Shown: positions 50,893-63,859, counted from the first letter of the stretch. The stretch is DNA of 64,000 nt from Bactericera cockerelli (GCA_024516035.1 CM044957.1:888613-952612), one strand, 5' to 3'. Made by a program: numbers and translations. The notes: generated by a model not told the origin, from the sequence alone.

Positions 50893-51409
50893 TTTTGGGC
50901 TTGAATTTAGACTAAAACTTGAAAATAGTTTGATAAGATCGTCTTGAAGATGATCGTCTGTGTTATAATCGTATCCGCAGTATAGATCGTCTGACGGAAA
51001 TGATCGTATACTGTCGGAATCAGAAGAGGATGCCGTTTTGAAGAGTAATTCTAGATAATTCTAGATAAATTAAAATAAAAATGGAAAATGTAAAACCTTC
51101 AAATAATATTAAAATCTTACAATACAAGAAGGATAATCAGCATCCTTGATTGAATTTGGAGATCTGGAGAAGAGCCGGATGAGCAATTGCGTTGCGACAG
51201 GATCCTTGAGCGATTCAGGGGTTGTCGGTGTTTGTCTCGATCCGTGGGTTGTAGTATTCGCAAGATGAGTCAGGGACAGATGAAATTGTGGGGTAGTTGT
51301 TCAAGTCTCTGATGTTAAATAAACACTTGGTTTTCAAAGTTAAATTTTTATTATTTTGGGGATAGGTTCGATAGGATATCTTGGAAAATATGCGCTTTTC
51401 CGGAAGAAT
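50893..51409 (-). other. 5' leader of the Gypsy element
   Basis: About 0.5 kb between primer site and gag ATG, with no frame of note. It would hold packaging and splice-donor signals, which cannot be located by eye. Confidence 0.5.
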
Positions 51410-51430
51410 ATCCTACTTTCGACTGCGCCA
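51410..51430 (-). promoter_or_regulatory. Primer binding site, tRNA-Ser type
   Basis: On the minus strand the LTR end is followed by TGGCGCAGTCGAAAGTAGGA, very close to the tRNA-Ser primer site reported for errantiviruses such as 17.6 and 297 (family knowledge). Confidence 0.7.
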
Positions 51431-51832
51431 GTTATATTTAGAGAAATAGAGAAGGTCTTTTTAAAAATGTTTATTTCAAAATTCCCCAAAATTTATTATA
51501 ACTTAAAAATAATAATAAGACAATTAAAAATGATAAAAACACAATAAAAATTGATAATTTGAAATAGTGAAATGAAATACGTGATTAACAGTAATTTAAT
51601 CAACGATTGATTAATTAAACAGATAGGAAATAAATTAATAAAAATAACTTGAGAAATAATAATAAAAAACACGTAATATTCTGCTCGATGCAGAAGAACA
51701 ATAATTATACGCACAAGATCTGCGATGGATCGGGAATTGGCTCAGACTGACTAACTAGCTACGATGCAAGCGAGTGCACCGTGAGATATGCTGACTCAGG
51801 TGTGCTAGGTCAGCAGTTAGGCTCGCATAACT
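51430..51832 (-). repeat. LTR, 5' copy (right)
   Basis: 403 bp, same sequence as the left LTR. Transcription of the element would start here and run leftward. The 72-codon frame it contains occurs identically in both LTRs and is not a gene. Confidence 0.93.
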
Positions 51833-51836
51833 TACA

Positions 51837-52694
51837 TAGGTCAACTTGGGTCTTAATAGCATTTGTCAGAGAGTTAATTTCGTTTTCTATTTGTCCTGTT
51901 GTTAGTGGAATAGTGCTGTAAGTTGGTTGGTAGTCTTCCAGGTTCTTTTGTAGTCGGTCCCAGTTGGCTCTGTTATAGTTAAGGTGAAGTCTTTCTAGTG
52001 TATTAATATTTTTGTCGAGCGTTAGTAGAACTGGGTAATGGTCTGAACTAAGGTCTTGTATTGTTGTAGCTTCTAGTGGGTCAGTTGTATTTTTCACAGC
52101 GAAAAAGTCTATCACAGATGGAGCGTGATTTCTGTTGTCAGGAGTATGCGTAGGTTGTCTCGGTGTTATGAGTTGGTAACCTACGCTTCTCGCGTGTCGA
52201 ACTAGTTTCCTGCCGTTGTTGTCTTCAGTCGGGTTCCAGGTCAAGTGTTTAGTGTTCCAGTCTCCTGCTACAATAGTCAGTATGTCGCGGTCGTTTAACA
52301 TGTTATTGAGTTCAGGGTAGAGTAGAAGTTTACCTGGTTTATGGTGGATGTTGTACAGTTTTAGTTTAATGTTTTGTCCTTCTACTTGTACTCCTAAACT
52401 CTCCATGTTGGTCTCGTTTTTATTGTCAGTCAGTCTTGTATATTTAAGTTTAGTCTTGACATATATGCATAGGCCACTTGTAGGTGTTGTGTGGTTTGGT
52501 TTTTTATCCTTCCTGATGCATATATATCCTGGTATGTACGTCTTCGAGTATTTAGTCAGTCGTGTCTCTTGTATGCAGGCTAGGTCTATGTCGTTAGTCA
52601 GTAGGAAGTTTTGTAATTCGTCAAGTTTGTTAGTCAGAGATCTACAGTTCCACGTAATGATTTTTAGGTCGCTTTGTCTTGTTGTTTTAAACAT
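51837..52694 (-). pseudogene. LINE ORF2, apurinic endonuclease part
   Basis: An APE-type endonuclease: KIITWNCRSL (Asn), ACIQETRL (Glu), VAGDWNTKH (Asp/Asn) and DLSSDHYPV (Ser-Asp-His). It would nick the target DNA for target-primed reverse transcription. It is cut from its RT half by the LTR element at 51832. Confidence 0.87.
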
Positions 52695-53015
52695 CAGCCA
52701 AGAGTTCGAACATGGCTGATGCTTTGTCCTGTGGTTTTGCTGATTGTTTCAGTTTTGTCAGTACAGTTGTTGCTTTTGTAAGGAATTTTTTAAAGTTAAT
52801 GATTTCATTTATTTCCTTAAGTACTTGTTGTAATGTGACGAAGTCGTTCAGTATTTCATTGTCTAGGTCTGGTCTTGTAGGTTGTGAGGGTCTTGGTCTA
52901 GTCCAGTAGTTTGTCTGTTTGTTTGGTTCTGTCGTGTCTATGGTGGGGTCGTTTTGTGTTGGTCGCTGTATTTCCCCTATTTTCCTTTGGTCAGATGTTG
53001 GTCCCTTGTTTTTGT

Positions 53016-53960
53016 TTATCCGGCTGACGTAGTTCTTGTATGTCCTGCAGTTTCTACTGTTTGATAAATGCGCCTCGGAGCAATTTGCACAGCATGGGGG
53101 TCGTCTCGTGACTTGATGCAGTCACGAGTTTGATGATCGCGACCACACTTGAGGCATTTAGGATTTAGGGAGCAATTCCTAGCCCCGTGCCCATACTGCT
53201 GGCAGTTGTAACACTGCGTTACTTTGCTCCGAGGATCATATTTCTCCCAGTAGATCCTGACATGAAGAAGGTTATTCATTTTCAGGACATCTTTGAACTG
53301 CGCTGCGCCGTTAAACTTGACTAGGTAGATAGGGTACTTTGTATTAGTGTTTTCGTTTTTTGTCGTCAGTCTTTTACAGTCCAGAGTCTTGTCGTACTTG
53401 TTCTTCAGTTCGTCCAGTATTTCGTCGGTCGTGTAGGTCGGTGGTAGTCCTTTAAGTACAGCTATCTTAGTTTTTTCATGGTCTAATGTAAATGTGTAGT
53501 GAGGTATCTTGTTTTTGGTCAGAAATTCTTTCAGTGAGTTGTAGTCCTCAATGGTCTCAGTCTTGATGCTGTACTTGTCCCCCAGGTATTTTATAGTTAC
53601 GTTCTTTTTGCATACAGCTTTAGCCCTGTCAGTCATTTTCCTAAGGTCCTCCCCGTAATTGTTGACTATAATTGGTTTGGGTCGTGCTGCTGGGGTCAGC
53701 GTGATGTTGGTGTCCTCGTCGGGGTGGATGGTCGATGCGGTGCTGTCGAGGTCATCTTCAGTGTTAGTTGTCCCAGTCTTGTCTGTCAGAGCATCGAACT
53801 TGTTTTGGACGGGCACGGTGTAGTTGCCCGTCTCAGCTTGCTGTCTTGACCCTTGGTTTCGCAGGGGTAGCGCCCAGTCAAACAGACCTTTGCCCGACTG
53901 TGCCACCTGCGAACGGGTCGTACGGTCAGTCTTAGGGGTAAAGTATTTGTCATTGTCCAT
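53016..53960 (-). CDS. LINE ORF1, gag-like with CCHC knuckles
   Basis: A 314-aa open frame. The middle part has a PRE_C2HC-like region (YSIKTETIEDYNSLKEFLTK). From about residue 250 there are two zinc knuckles, CYNCQQYGHGARNC and CLKCGRDHQTRDC. This is a nucleic acid-binding chaperone in jockey-type LINEs. ORF1 is intact while ORF2 is not. Confidence 0.82.
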   Translation of the reverse strand: MDNDKYFTPKTDRTTRSQVAQSGKGLFDWALPLRNQGSRQQAETGNYTVPVQNKFDALTDKTGTTNTEDDLDSTASTIHPDEDTNITLTPAARPKPIIVNNYGEDLRKMTDRAKAVCKKNVTIKYLGDKYSIKTETIEDYNSLKEFLTKNKIPHYTFTLDHEKTKIAVLKGLPPTYTTDEILDELKNKYDKTLDCKRLTTKNENTNTKYPIYLVKFNGAAQFKDVLKMNNLLHVRIYWEKYDPRSKVTQCYNCQQYGHGARNCSLNPKCLKCGRDHQTRDCIKSRDDPHAVQIAPRRIYQTVETAGHTRTTSAG

Positions 53961-54217
53961 GTCTGTCTTAGTCGAGTGGAAGTATAGGTCAGTAGGTACT
54001 ACTATGTTGTAATGTCAGTTGTCCCGGTTGGGTTATGTCAATGATTATGTCAAATAATAAATAAAATATATACTAAAATGTTCCTTTAAGGATAATGTCA
54101 ATTGGTAAGAAAAGATAAGATACGAGATTTAATATAATATACACACAAAGATACGAAAACACTAAAGAATAAAATGACTATGTAACTCTCTCTTATGAGC
54201 TCCCTGCTTTTTATATA

Positions 54218-55277
54218 CAGGGTGATTCAGAAAAGTACCGTCAAACGTTAACCACATATTCTATGGGCTAGTTAAGGAGGGGTCAACTCTATAAAAGAAA
54301 GTGCGCAAATGCCTCCTAACGGAGGTACACGCCCCTTAAGGTGTTTTTAAACAATCGATATTTTCATTTTACGGCTTACCTATTTGGGATATCGCGATAT
54401 GGTAAAAAAATCACTCTCAAAACTAGATGAAAACTTTCTTTTGGCATACAATTTAACAGCGTTCCAATTTCAGGGGCGGTCTGAGGAGGGTCAGATGGAA
54501 GAAAAAACGTTCTAACTTTTTAGTCGTTGCTTGTAATTGAATTTGGTTTTCACCATTTTAAAACGTCTGTCAATGTCTACAAAAATGGTTTGAATAATTT
54601 TTCCCTCAAAATAACACAAAAGCTTGAAAATTGAAATTGAAGATTTTAAAACCGCATTAAGTTTTGAAACCTATGCAACTAGCATACAATTTTAGAACAA
54701 GAATTTTCAGCCAATTCATTATTTAACAATTTTTAATACATTATTTAACTTCTAAATTCTAAATCAATCTTTTCGAAGGCGTATGGAGGTCTGCATTGAA
54801 GCCAGAGGAGCCCATGTGGAACATTTGCTGTAAATCTTATTTCGGCTTAAACCCTTCAATTTCGATTTTCAAGCGTTTGTGTTGGTTTGAGAAAAAAAAT
54901 ATTCAGAACATTTTTGTAGACAATGACAGACGTTTTAATAGGGTGAAAACCAAATTCAATTACAAGCAACGACTAAAAATTTAGAACTTTTTTCTACCAT
55001 CTGACCCTCCTGAGACCGCCCCTGACATTGGAATGGTGTTAAATTTTGTGCCAAAAGAAAGGTGCTATCTAGTATTGAGAGTGATTTTTTTACCACATTG
55101 CGATATCCCAAATAGGTAAGCCGTAAAATGAAAATTTCGATTGTTTAAAAACACCTTAAGGGGCGTGTACCTCCGTTAGGAGGCATTTGCGCACTTTCTT
55201 TTCTAGAGTTGACCCCTCCTTAACTAGCCCATAGAATATGTGGTTAACGTTTGACGGTACTTTTCTGAATCACCCTG
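54218..55277. mobile_element. 1.06-kb fold-back (palindromic) element
   Basis: The two halves are reverse complements over about 500 bp each: CAGGGTGATTCAGAAAAGTA at the left, TACTTTTCTGAATCACCCTG at the right, with a centre near 54740-54760. TA (or TATA) duplicates flank it. It has no coding capacity. Inserted in the LINE 5' UTR. Confidence 0.9.
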
Positions 55278-56044
55278 TATAGGCAATGTGCGATTTTAGA
55301 GGAGGTGTCTACAGAACACCTCCTATGACTCCTACTAGCCTAATACTTTATATCTTATTTTGTTGTTGATTATGCCCTTTTTTGGAGCCGCAGCGCCTCG
55401 GGATAGCCCCCAGTGGATGTGGGTGGGGCCAGGTACTCTTCCAGTCAAGGATCGGATGGAGTGGATGGCCTTGCTGGAAGTGTTGAGGTGTTGCTCCGGC
55501 GGGGTGGATGGATGTGCGGCACCCCCTTGGCAACACTTTGGGAACCGCTGCTGAGGAATTGGGCGTGGATGTTGTACGCCGGGATGATCGCTGGAAGAAA
55601 GCGGCTCACCAAGTGGATGGGTGGAAGTACACTTTGGGAACCGCTGACACAACGCCGTCGGATAGGGGGACACCGTTCGCGCCTGGTCCCGCCCCAGGTT
55701 AGAGCTGTCTTGAAGTGGCGGGACTGGTTGGAGATCGAGCAGCGGCGGTGTCCTTGACCTTGGGACGGCGTTCTAGGTGTTGTGGTTGGAGAGCGGCAGT
55801 CGGTGGAGTGGTAGGAGAGCGGGAGTCGATTGGAGTGGCCTTGAAATCCTTGGTGTACTGGTGTAGCTGATGTTTTGTCCAGTCCAGATAGTGGTGAGCT
55901 CTGAGCAGTTTTTTTTTTCTTTTTTGAAAATTAATTATTTATTGATTTAATTTTAAAATAATATCGTAATTTTAAGCGTATATCGATGAATCTTCAATGA
56001 AATGAATGAAATGAATCAATCAATGAATCAATCAATTAAAAATC
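55278..56044 (-). other. LINE 5' UTR (GC-rich) and AT-rich filler
   Basis: 55340-55906 is GC-rich, unlike its surroundings, and probably holds the internal promoter of the LINE. From 55907 to 56044 the sequence is T-run, AT-rich and AATGAATCAATC-type simple sequence, which may be untemplated joining DNA. Frames here look random. Confidence 0.5.
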
Positions 56045-56056
56045 AATGAGAGTTTG
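56045..56056. repeat. Right 12-bp direct repeat flanking the nested insertion
   Basis: AATGAGAGTTTG, partner of 41248-41259. Native H4 promoter sequence follows. Confidence 0.75.
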
Positions 56057-56070
56057 GGAGTAAAACGCAA

Positions 56071-56078
56071 TATTTAAA
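56071..56078 (+). promoter_or_regulatory. H4 TATA-like box
   Basis: TATTTAAA, 160 bp upstream of the H4 ATG, within the H2B/H4 divergent promoter. Confidence 0.4.
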
Positions 56079-56171
56079 GCAGAAACCTCGTACGTCGAAT
56101 TTCGATCAACTCACTTGACGGAACTAAAGTGAACAGCTTCTTTGACGGCACGTTTGTATCACAAGAGCTGA

Positions 56172-56549
<378 letters not shown>

Positions 56550-56596
56550 GTCCATCACCGTTTACGGTAACTCACACCCACCCCCTCACTTAAAAC

Positions 56597-56612
56597 GGCC
56601 CTTTTCAGGGCC
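56597..56612 (+). terminator. Histone 3' stem-loop of H4
   Basis: GGCCCTTTTCAGGGCC, perfect hairpin for SLBP-dependent 3' end processing. Confidence 0.94.
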
Positions 56613-57334
56613 ACCATGTTTTCACAATAGCAAAAAATAGCTCTTTCACACTCGCTCGAATGTATGTATGTAAAGTTAGTTGTCGGATATAAAGGTCGAG
56701 TCTCAGGTGAGGGAGACAGACACACTTGCACAGAAGAAGTAAAAGTAGGTGCGAATCCCGGCCGAGGCCAAGAATCTATAGTTACCTACCTAGCAAACAG
56801 TGGTTCCTCCGAATATAAATTGTGTTGTACATACATAATAACAATATACATTATTAACAAATAATATAAGGCACGTGACAATTATAGTACGAAAATGGTA
56901 GCCCCATGAGAACTAATACTATACATTATGTACGTCTTATTTATTTTACAAAATACACATAATATTATGTTTAGGCATATGATGTTAAGTACCTGTAATT
57001 ATACGTACAATATTTACGTAGAAATACAACAAGCCTTGGTTTTACTATTGCACTATGTTACTAACTGCAATAATGATATTTTTTCTTAATGTTAGGAACA
57101 TGTTTTACTGCGTAGGTAACAACATGACATGGTTATACATTATGATACACTGTATTGGTTCATCAGGGGACATGTCGATGATAATTATAATAACCCGAAT
57201 CGCACTGACTCGAGGGCAAGACTTGATTGACATTCGATAGTACAACAACAATTCAGAACACACCGACCGGATGATGATAGTCTGTCTGGTGGTGGTCTAT
57301 GCTTGTGGATGAATTTTAAGAGAACAAATTTGGT

Positions 57335-57350
57335 GGCCCTGAAAAGGGCC
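57335..57350 (-). terminator. Histone 3' stem-loop of H2A
   Basis: GGCCCTGAAAAGGGCC on the plus strand, perfect hairpin for the minus-strand gene, 42 bp past the stop. Confidence 0.94.
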
Positions 57351-57392
57351 GTTTTAAGTGACGGCGTCATAGAGCGGCGCGAGAGAGAGAAC

Positions 57393-57878
<486 letters not shown>

Positions 57879-58093
57879 TCATACGAAACACACACAACAC
57901 AGAGACGAGAGAGTACTCCAAGACCAGTAGAATTTCTTCTTTGTGAGATGCGAACGCATGAGAGCGAAAACAGCCTCGTTGACGGAACAAGATCAAGAGA
58001 AAATTCTCCTTCAGCGAGGTGGTTCATGTCAGGAGAAGGTTTATCATGAACGTCTTTGTTGACGGCACGCTGTTGTTAGACAAGCAAAACTGA

Positions 58094-58543
<450 letters not shown>

Positions 58544-58575
58544 GAAACACTTCTTCCCTCTACTCCCTTTAAAAC

Positions 58576-58591
58576 GGCCCTTTTCAGGGCC
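58576..58591 (+). terminator. Histone 3' stem-loop of H3
   Basis: GGCCCTTTTCAGGGCC, 32 bp past the stop. Confidence 0.94.
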
Positions 58592-60151
58592 ACTACTAAA
58601 TCAAATATGATGATCTTCCTTTCCGTCGCGTCGTATGTAACGGCTGTGGTGACTATGTAGGAACTGCTCCCTTTCGCTAGATTAGAGTTCACTCTGGTTT
58701 CTTTATTGTGTTAAACGAAGTAGGAGGACTTACTTTCGGGTATAATATTTATGATAATAATTACGATGTGGTGTGTCTATGTATTGTGTATTTCTCTACA
58801 ATAAACTTTCTGCTGAGAATGTTGTGAAAGCAAAACTTGGGTCAGGTGGTCTTTAAAAAAAGCAAAAAGATTCGCTTGACCGGTTGAGTGCTCGACCGGT
58901 TGGTTGGGTTGTGACGATGTTTTTTTTTTTTTTTTTTTTACAAGTCCAAAATTTTGGTGCTACAGGGTACCAACTTTGTGTTTTTCTTTTATTTTTTTTT
59001 ATTTTTTTATCCCCCCCCCCCCAACCGTTTTCCTTTATCTCTCTGTTCATAAAAGAGAATGAATGAAGGCACGACGGAGGGAAACAAACGATTCTTTTTC
59101 AAATACACACACACTGCTATTATTTTATTCTCCTTTTACTTTCCTTCTTCTCACCCTTGGATTTTCTTCTTTTTCTGTCCTTCTATTTCGGTCTCAGTTA
59201 TTTTATTTTTCTGTCTCTCTGCTTATCTCGGACTTGATACAATATTCTCTCTCTTGTCACTCTCTCACACTTCTGTTTTTTTTTTTTTTTTTACTTTCCT
59301 TATTTCTTATCGTTCTCGGCCTCTATCTGCTGCTGTCTTCTCTTCTTCCTTGCTTGTTTTTCAATTCTCCTTCTTTTGTGCACTTTTCCGCCTCTAGTTT
59401 GTGTTCTTTCTTCTCAATTTCCGCCAAAATACCACTCACGCTTTGAACAAAGTCTTGGTGAGGGTTGCTTCTTATTTCGGTTCATTGCCTCTTTCTCGGT
59501 CGCTAATTCGAGTTTGGGCATTGTGTATTGGGGGGAGGGAAGCCATCCACGGAAGGCCGGTACGATTTTCTCGGTTTAAAACAAAAGAGTCATCCTTTTA
59601 TCGCCCGACTTCGTTTCGTAGCGGATAGCTGAGCGACCGGTGCTACCTATTTCCTCGCGAGTTGATCTCGTTTCGAAGTCAACCGGCAAGCGGTTTAGAG
59701 TTTGGAGACAGCCTGATCTGGCTTGGAGGTATGGGTCAGATGTTCGCTTGGACGTGGGCAGTTGCCTTTGTTCTCTCGAACGATACAATGCACTTGAAAA
59801 ACAATTATTTCCAGAAAATGATCTCGTCACGTGTTGTCTCTCTTCACATTGTGTTCGAGTTTCAGCGCAATCCGGCCATACAGAAAGGATCGGATGAACA
59901 CAGATTGATAGCTCATACGGTTGAGAAGATGCTCGAAATCGTCCGTCACCACCAGGAGCTATCTATTGGACGCCAGCCGTCGAAACGCAATTTGAGATAA
60001 AAACAATTTTGAAACATTCAGTAAACGCGAGTCGTCACTCTTTGAGGGCACGCTTGGATGACATAGACTTTTTTCCTCCACACGGTCATCATTTCTCTCG
60101 AAACGCTCTTACTGTTCAGATCGCCCGTACCGAAATTCAAGCATCTCCATC
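58592..60151. other. H3-H1 spacer with T/C-rich tracts
   Basis: Conserved with copy 1 (35525-37074). Contains T runs (58920-58939, 59277-59292), a C run at about 59011-59022, pyrimidine-rich DNA to 59400, and an open but unrecognised 112-codon frame at 59662-60000 that is shifted in copy 1. Probably spacer and the H1 promoter. Confidence 0.6.
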
Positions 60152-60757
60152 ATGTCCGACGCAGTCCCAGCAACACCCGTGGCACCCGCCACCGTGGCCG
60201 ACACACCCAAAGGCAAGGGCAAGAAAGCTTCGGCAACCAAGGCAACGAAGAAACCCAAGGCAGTGCCATCTCACCCACCCACCGCTCAGATGGTCAACAA
60301 GGCCATCGCAGACCTCAAGGAGAAGGGTGGCTCTTCTCTGAGTGCCATCAAAAAGTACGTTGGTTCCACGTACAAAGTTGACGCTCAGAAGTTGGCTCCC
60401 TTTATCCGCAAGTACCTTGTGTCCGCGGTCGCTGCCGGCAAACTCGTCCAGACCAAAGGCAAAGGAGCATCCGGCTCGTTCAAGCTCGCCACCAAGGAGA
60501 AGGCTCCCGCCGTCGCTGCAGCCAAGAAGGAGAAGGCACCCAAGACAAAGGCCCCCACCGCCGCCGCGAAAGCAAAGAAACCTGCTGCTGCCAAGAAACC
60601 CAAGACAGCTGCCGCCAAGAAACCTGCTGCAGCCAAGAAGACCAAAACACCAACCAAGGCCAAACCAACGAAGAAAGTTGCCGCCAAATCTCCGGCCAAG
60701 AAAGCTCCCAAGCCAAAGAAGATCGCGGCAAAGAAAGCTGCACCCAAAAAGAAGTAG
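60152..60757 (+). CDS. H1: Linker histone H1, intact
   Basis: 201 aa. A short N-tail, then a winged-helix globular domain ([57 protein letters not shown]), then a Lys/Ala/Pro tail ending AAPKKK. It binds linker DNA at the nucleosome dyad. It is transcribed in the same direction as H3 and converges on H2B. Confidence 0.97.
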   Translation: MSDAVPATPVAPATVADTPKGKGKKASATKATKKPKAVPSHPPTAQMVNKAIADLKEKGGSSLSAIKKYVGSTYKVDAQKLAPFIRKYLVSAVAAGKLVQTKGKGASGSFKLATKEKAPAVAAAKKEKAPKTKAPTAAAKAKKPAAAKKPKTAAAKKPAAAKKTKTPTKAKPTKKVAAKSPAKKAPKPKKIAAKKAAPKKK

Positions 60758-60815
60758 ACTGTCCCTGTCCACCCAGCGGAGCGGCCCGGCGGTGCAAATC
60801 GTCACTACTTAAAAA

Positions 60816-60831
60816 GGCCCTTTTCAGGGCC
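60816..60831 (+). terminator. Histone 3' stem-loop of H1
   Basis: GGCCCTTTTCAGGGCC, 58 bp past the stop. Confidence 0.94.
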
Positions 60832-61502
60832 ACCACATTTTCTGCTCATCTCGTGTGCAATGTCACACAACATTATTTTATTACCGAACCTACCTCTTAT
60901 CTACCTGCCTACCTACCTACCATTCTTTCTACGTTATTCGCTATCAGACTTTGGCCAAAGGTATCTTAGATATAGTAATGTAATCTATGTTGTAGGGAGA
61001 GTAAAGAAGACAAGTTTAAAATAGGTATGATAATAACATTATTGTAGAGAAGGTATGATGCTTGGTTTATTTACTAATACTTGTTAACACAGAATATTTA
61101 TTGAGACTCCTATGGTGCCGCCCATCGCCAACATGATAATGAAATCTTGAAACCATGCATACATTGAGTGATCCGATCGTTTTCACCGCGCCCGCCCGCC
61201 GCCGCATCATGACACGTTATTTATGTGGGTATTTTGCTTTTGTACTTGAACTTTTGTAGGTTATCTTGCTTTTGTCCTGATTATTTAGACACACACCATC
61301 CGTAGGTATACTGCTATTCAACATCCGTCCAAATTTTTCAGACTTCCATGACCTTGAGAGCTATAGGATCCATATTATAGAATCCAGTGAGTGGATCTGC
61401 TCATTTTCATCGCATCATAATTAACATTTATGTACATAATAATTATGTTGTATCTATCTTGATTTTGTTCTTGGTAAAAAGATTAGCATTATCTCACATC
61501 AT

Positions 61503-61760
61503 CACCAGCCTCCGTGGCGTAACGGTTGTGACTACTGCCCGTAGTCCAGAGAACCTGAGTTCGATTCCCGGTTGGAGCAGGCCCTACCCAGGCTGGGTGA
61601 GGTTAATGTGGGTAGCTGGTACGATTCCCAGCGAATGGAGGGTAAAACCCCTTTCCTGTCTACCTCAAGTCAGGACGTTAAAACCAAATAGAATCTATCG
61701 ACATGAAAGGAGCCTGGACATTGGATCTGGGCGTACATATAATCTTCTCACCACCGTGAT
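61503..61760 (+). repeat. SINE E in histone spacer, copy 2
   Basis: Same insertion as 38429-38690: GCCTCCGTGGCGTAACGGTT head, GAGTTCGATTCCC B box. Confidence 0.72.
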
Positions 61761-62199
61761 TTAGGTATGAATACATAATTATCTCACTCTCACGGAATCA
61801 TTATTATCTCACTAGTGGAGTCGAACTCAGATTACCTATTTTAATGAGTGGAATCTGCACATTTTCATCACATCATAATTAATATTTAGGTACATAATTT
61901 GTATCAATCTTGATTTTGACCTTGATAAAATGATACATTTTGTCCTCATTTTCATCGCATCGCATAATTGATATTATTTTATGTACATAATAATTGTATC
62001 TATCTTGATTTTGTTCTTGGTAAAAAGATTATCATCATCATCATCTCACTAGTGGAATCGAACTCAGATATTTTAGACACCAAATATTGTCGAACTGAGT
62101 AAAAATGTTTAGTATCATGTTAATTTGTCACGTTTACCTGGAAAGACAAAGCCCGCCGCTCCTCGGCTCACAAGTAAAATGAATTATCAGTGAACCCCT

Positions 62200-63700
62200 T
62201 TTTTTCCACCTAACACTACCTACTCTGTTTCATGCATACCTGGTATGCCTAATCTAGCTTAAAACTAAGCTACGCGCACTATTTGCAGAATCGATTTTTT
62301 ATTTTTTAACGAGGTTGGAACTCCGGAATGACCGATTTTGTGTACTGGGCGTCACCCACCAGAGCAACCTATCCGTTACAAAACCAGTCCTCGTGCTTTT
62401 TTTGGGCATCTCGACAAAAAAGCGGCTAACACCTCGACAACCCTAGTTCTTAAACTAAGAATAAACAAATTTGTGGGGTGGTGTGACTTACGTTAGATTC
62501 AAGTGCAAACCTGAATCAATACTTAATATTGCATCGTCCGTTCTGATGAGGAGATTCCAACACACATTTCTTTCCAACATTTCTTTACACTCAGTCTGTC
62601 GCTTCTCATTATTGTTATTATCATTTCAAGTGATTCTAAACGAGGGAGTGAAAGTTCGACTCTAGAGTTTGGTTTCTTTCGGTAGCTCTTCTGGTCTTCT
62701 GAAGAGTGAGTGAAGCAGGAGCAAATTTAGATTTATGATGTATGTATTTTTAAAATTACAAGAATAATGAATTCGTGAAAAATTTTAAGTGGCTCAAACT
62801 ATGTAGGTTGTTAATATTTTTTTTTTTTTTTTTTGTGTGGCCGAAAATTTAATTTATTAAACTGTGGTAGATACAAAGTCTGTCCCCCCGGCAGCTCAGT
62901 CGTAAAGGTGGCACTCGGTGAATCCAGAGGTCGTGGGTTCGAAACCATCCAGCCGCGACATTACTGTAAAACAAAAGAGTGTAAAACAAACATGTAAAGG
63001 TGAACCCTTTTTTTCCACCTAACACTACCTACTCTGTTTCATGCATACCTGGTATGCCTAATCTAACTTAAGACTAAGCTACGCGCACTATTTGCAAGAA
63101 TCGATTTTTTATTTTTTAACGAGGTTGGAACTCCGGAATGACCGATTTTGTGTACTGGGCGTCACCCACCAGAGCAACCTATCCGTTACAAAACCAGTCC
63201 TCGTGCTTTTTTTTGGGCATCTCGACAAAAAAGCGGCTAACACCTCGACAACCCTAGTCCTTAAACTAAGAATAAACAAATTTGTGGGGTGGTGTGACTT
63301 ACGTGAGATTCAAGTGCAAACCTGAATCAATACTTAATATTACATCGTCCGTTCTGATGAGGAGATTCCAACACACATTTCTTTCCAACATTTCTTTTCA
63401 CTAAGTCCGTCGCTCCTCAGTTTTGTTACTATCATTTCAAGTGATTCTGGACCAGGGAGTGATAACTTGATTGTAGGGTTTGGTTTCTTTCGGTAGCTCT
63501 TCTGTTGGCCGGCGGTAGCTCTTCTGAAGAGTGAGTGAAGCAGGAGCAAATTTAGATTTATGATGTATGTATTTTTAAAGTTACAAGACTAATGAATTCG
63601 TGAAAAAATTTAAGTGGCTCAAACTATGTAGGTTGTTAAAATTATTATTATTTTTTCTTCTTCTTATTTTGTGTGGCCGAAAATTTAATTTATTAAACTG
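62200..63700. repeat. Direct duplication of about 0.8 kb in H1-H2B spacer, copy 2
   Basis: Two copies (about 62200-62870 and 63015-63690) of the block beginning CACCTAACACTACCTACTCT, with a tRNA-like SINE B head at 62884-62965 between. No gene is seen in 60832-63859. Confidence 0.85.
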
Positions 63701-63859
63701 CACAAGTGAATGTATTGAAATCCCCTTCACCAGACTGCACGTGTGGCGGCAGGCAACATGTTTTGCCACTGAGAAGTTTCAGCCCTGCATGTATTGTATG
63801 TCACAAGCACTGACTGTAAGTAAGAGTAGAGTCTTTGGATGTTAATAGAACAGATTGGT

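Larger units (their letters stand above)
43828..51832 (-). mobile_element. Errantivirus-like Gypsy element with gag, pol and broken env
   Basis: An 8005-bp element. It has two 403-bp LTRs with ends AGTTAT...ATAACT, 4-bp target duplications, a tRNA-Ser-like primer binding site next to the 5' LTR (right side), a purine tract AATGAGGGAGG next to the 3' LTR, and minus-strand gag, pol and env-like frames. The LTRs look identical base for base in my reading, so the insertion is recent. Group placement (errantivirus/insect endogenous retrovirus) rests on the env frame, the AGTTA ends and the PBS type. Confidence 0.9.
41260..56044 (-). mobile_element. Jockey-like LINE inserted between H2B and H4, itself interrupted twice
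   Basis: The minus-strand element has a T run at its 3' end (41259-41272), ORF2 stop near 41984, ORF2 reverse transcriptase 43823-41984, ORF2 endonuclease 52694-51837, ORF1 53960-53016, and a GC-rich 5' UTR to about 55906. An LTR element (43828-51832) splits ORF2, and a fold-back (54218-55277) splits the 5' UTR. An AT-rich stretch of 138 bp lies between the likely 5' end and the right-hand direct repeat and is unexplained filler. Without the insertions the LINE is about 5.7 kb. Confidence 0.83.

Noticed and set aside
59662..60000. 112-codon frame upstream of H1
   Set aside because: No recognisable family, and in copy 1 the frame differs. It lies in the H1 promoter spacer.
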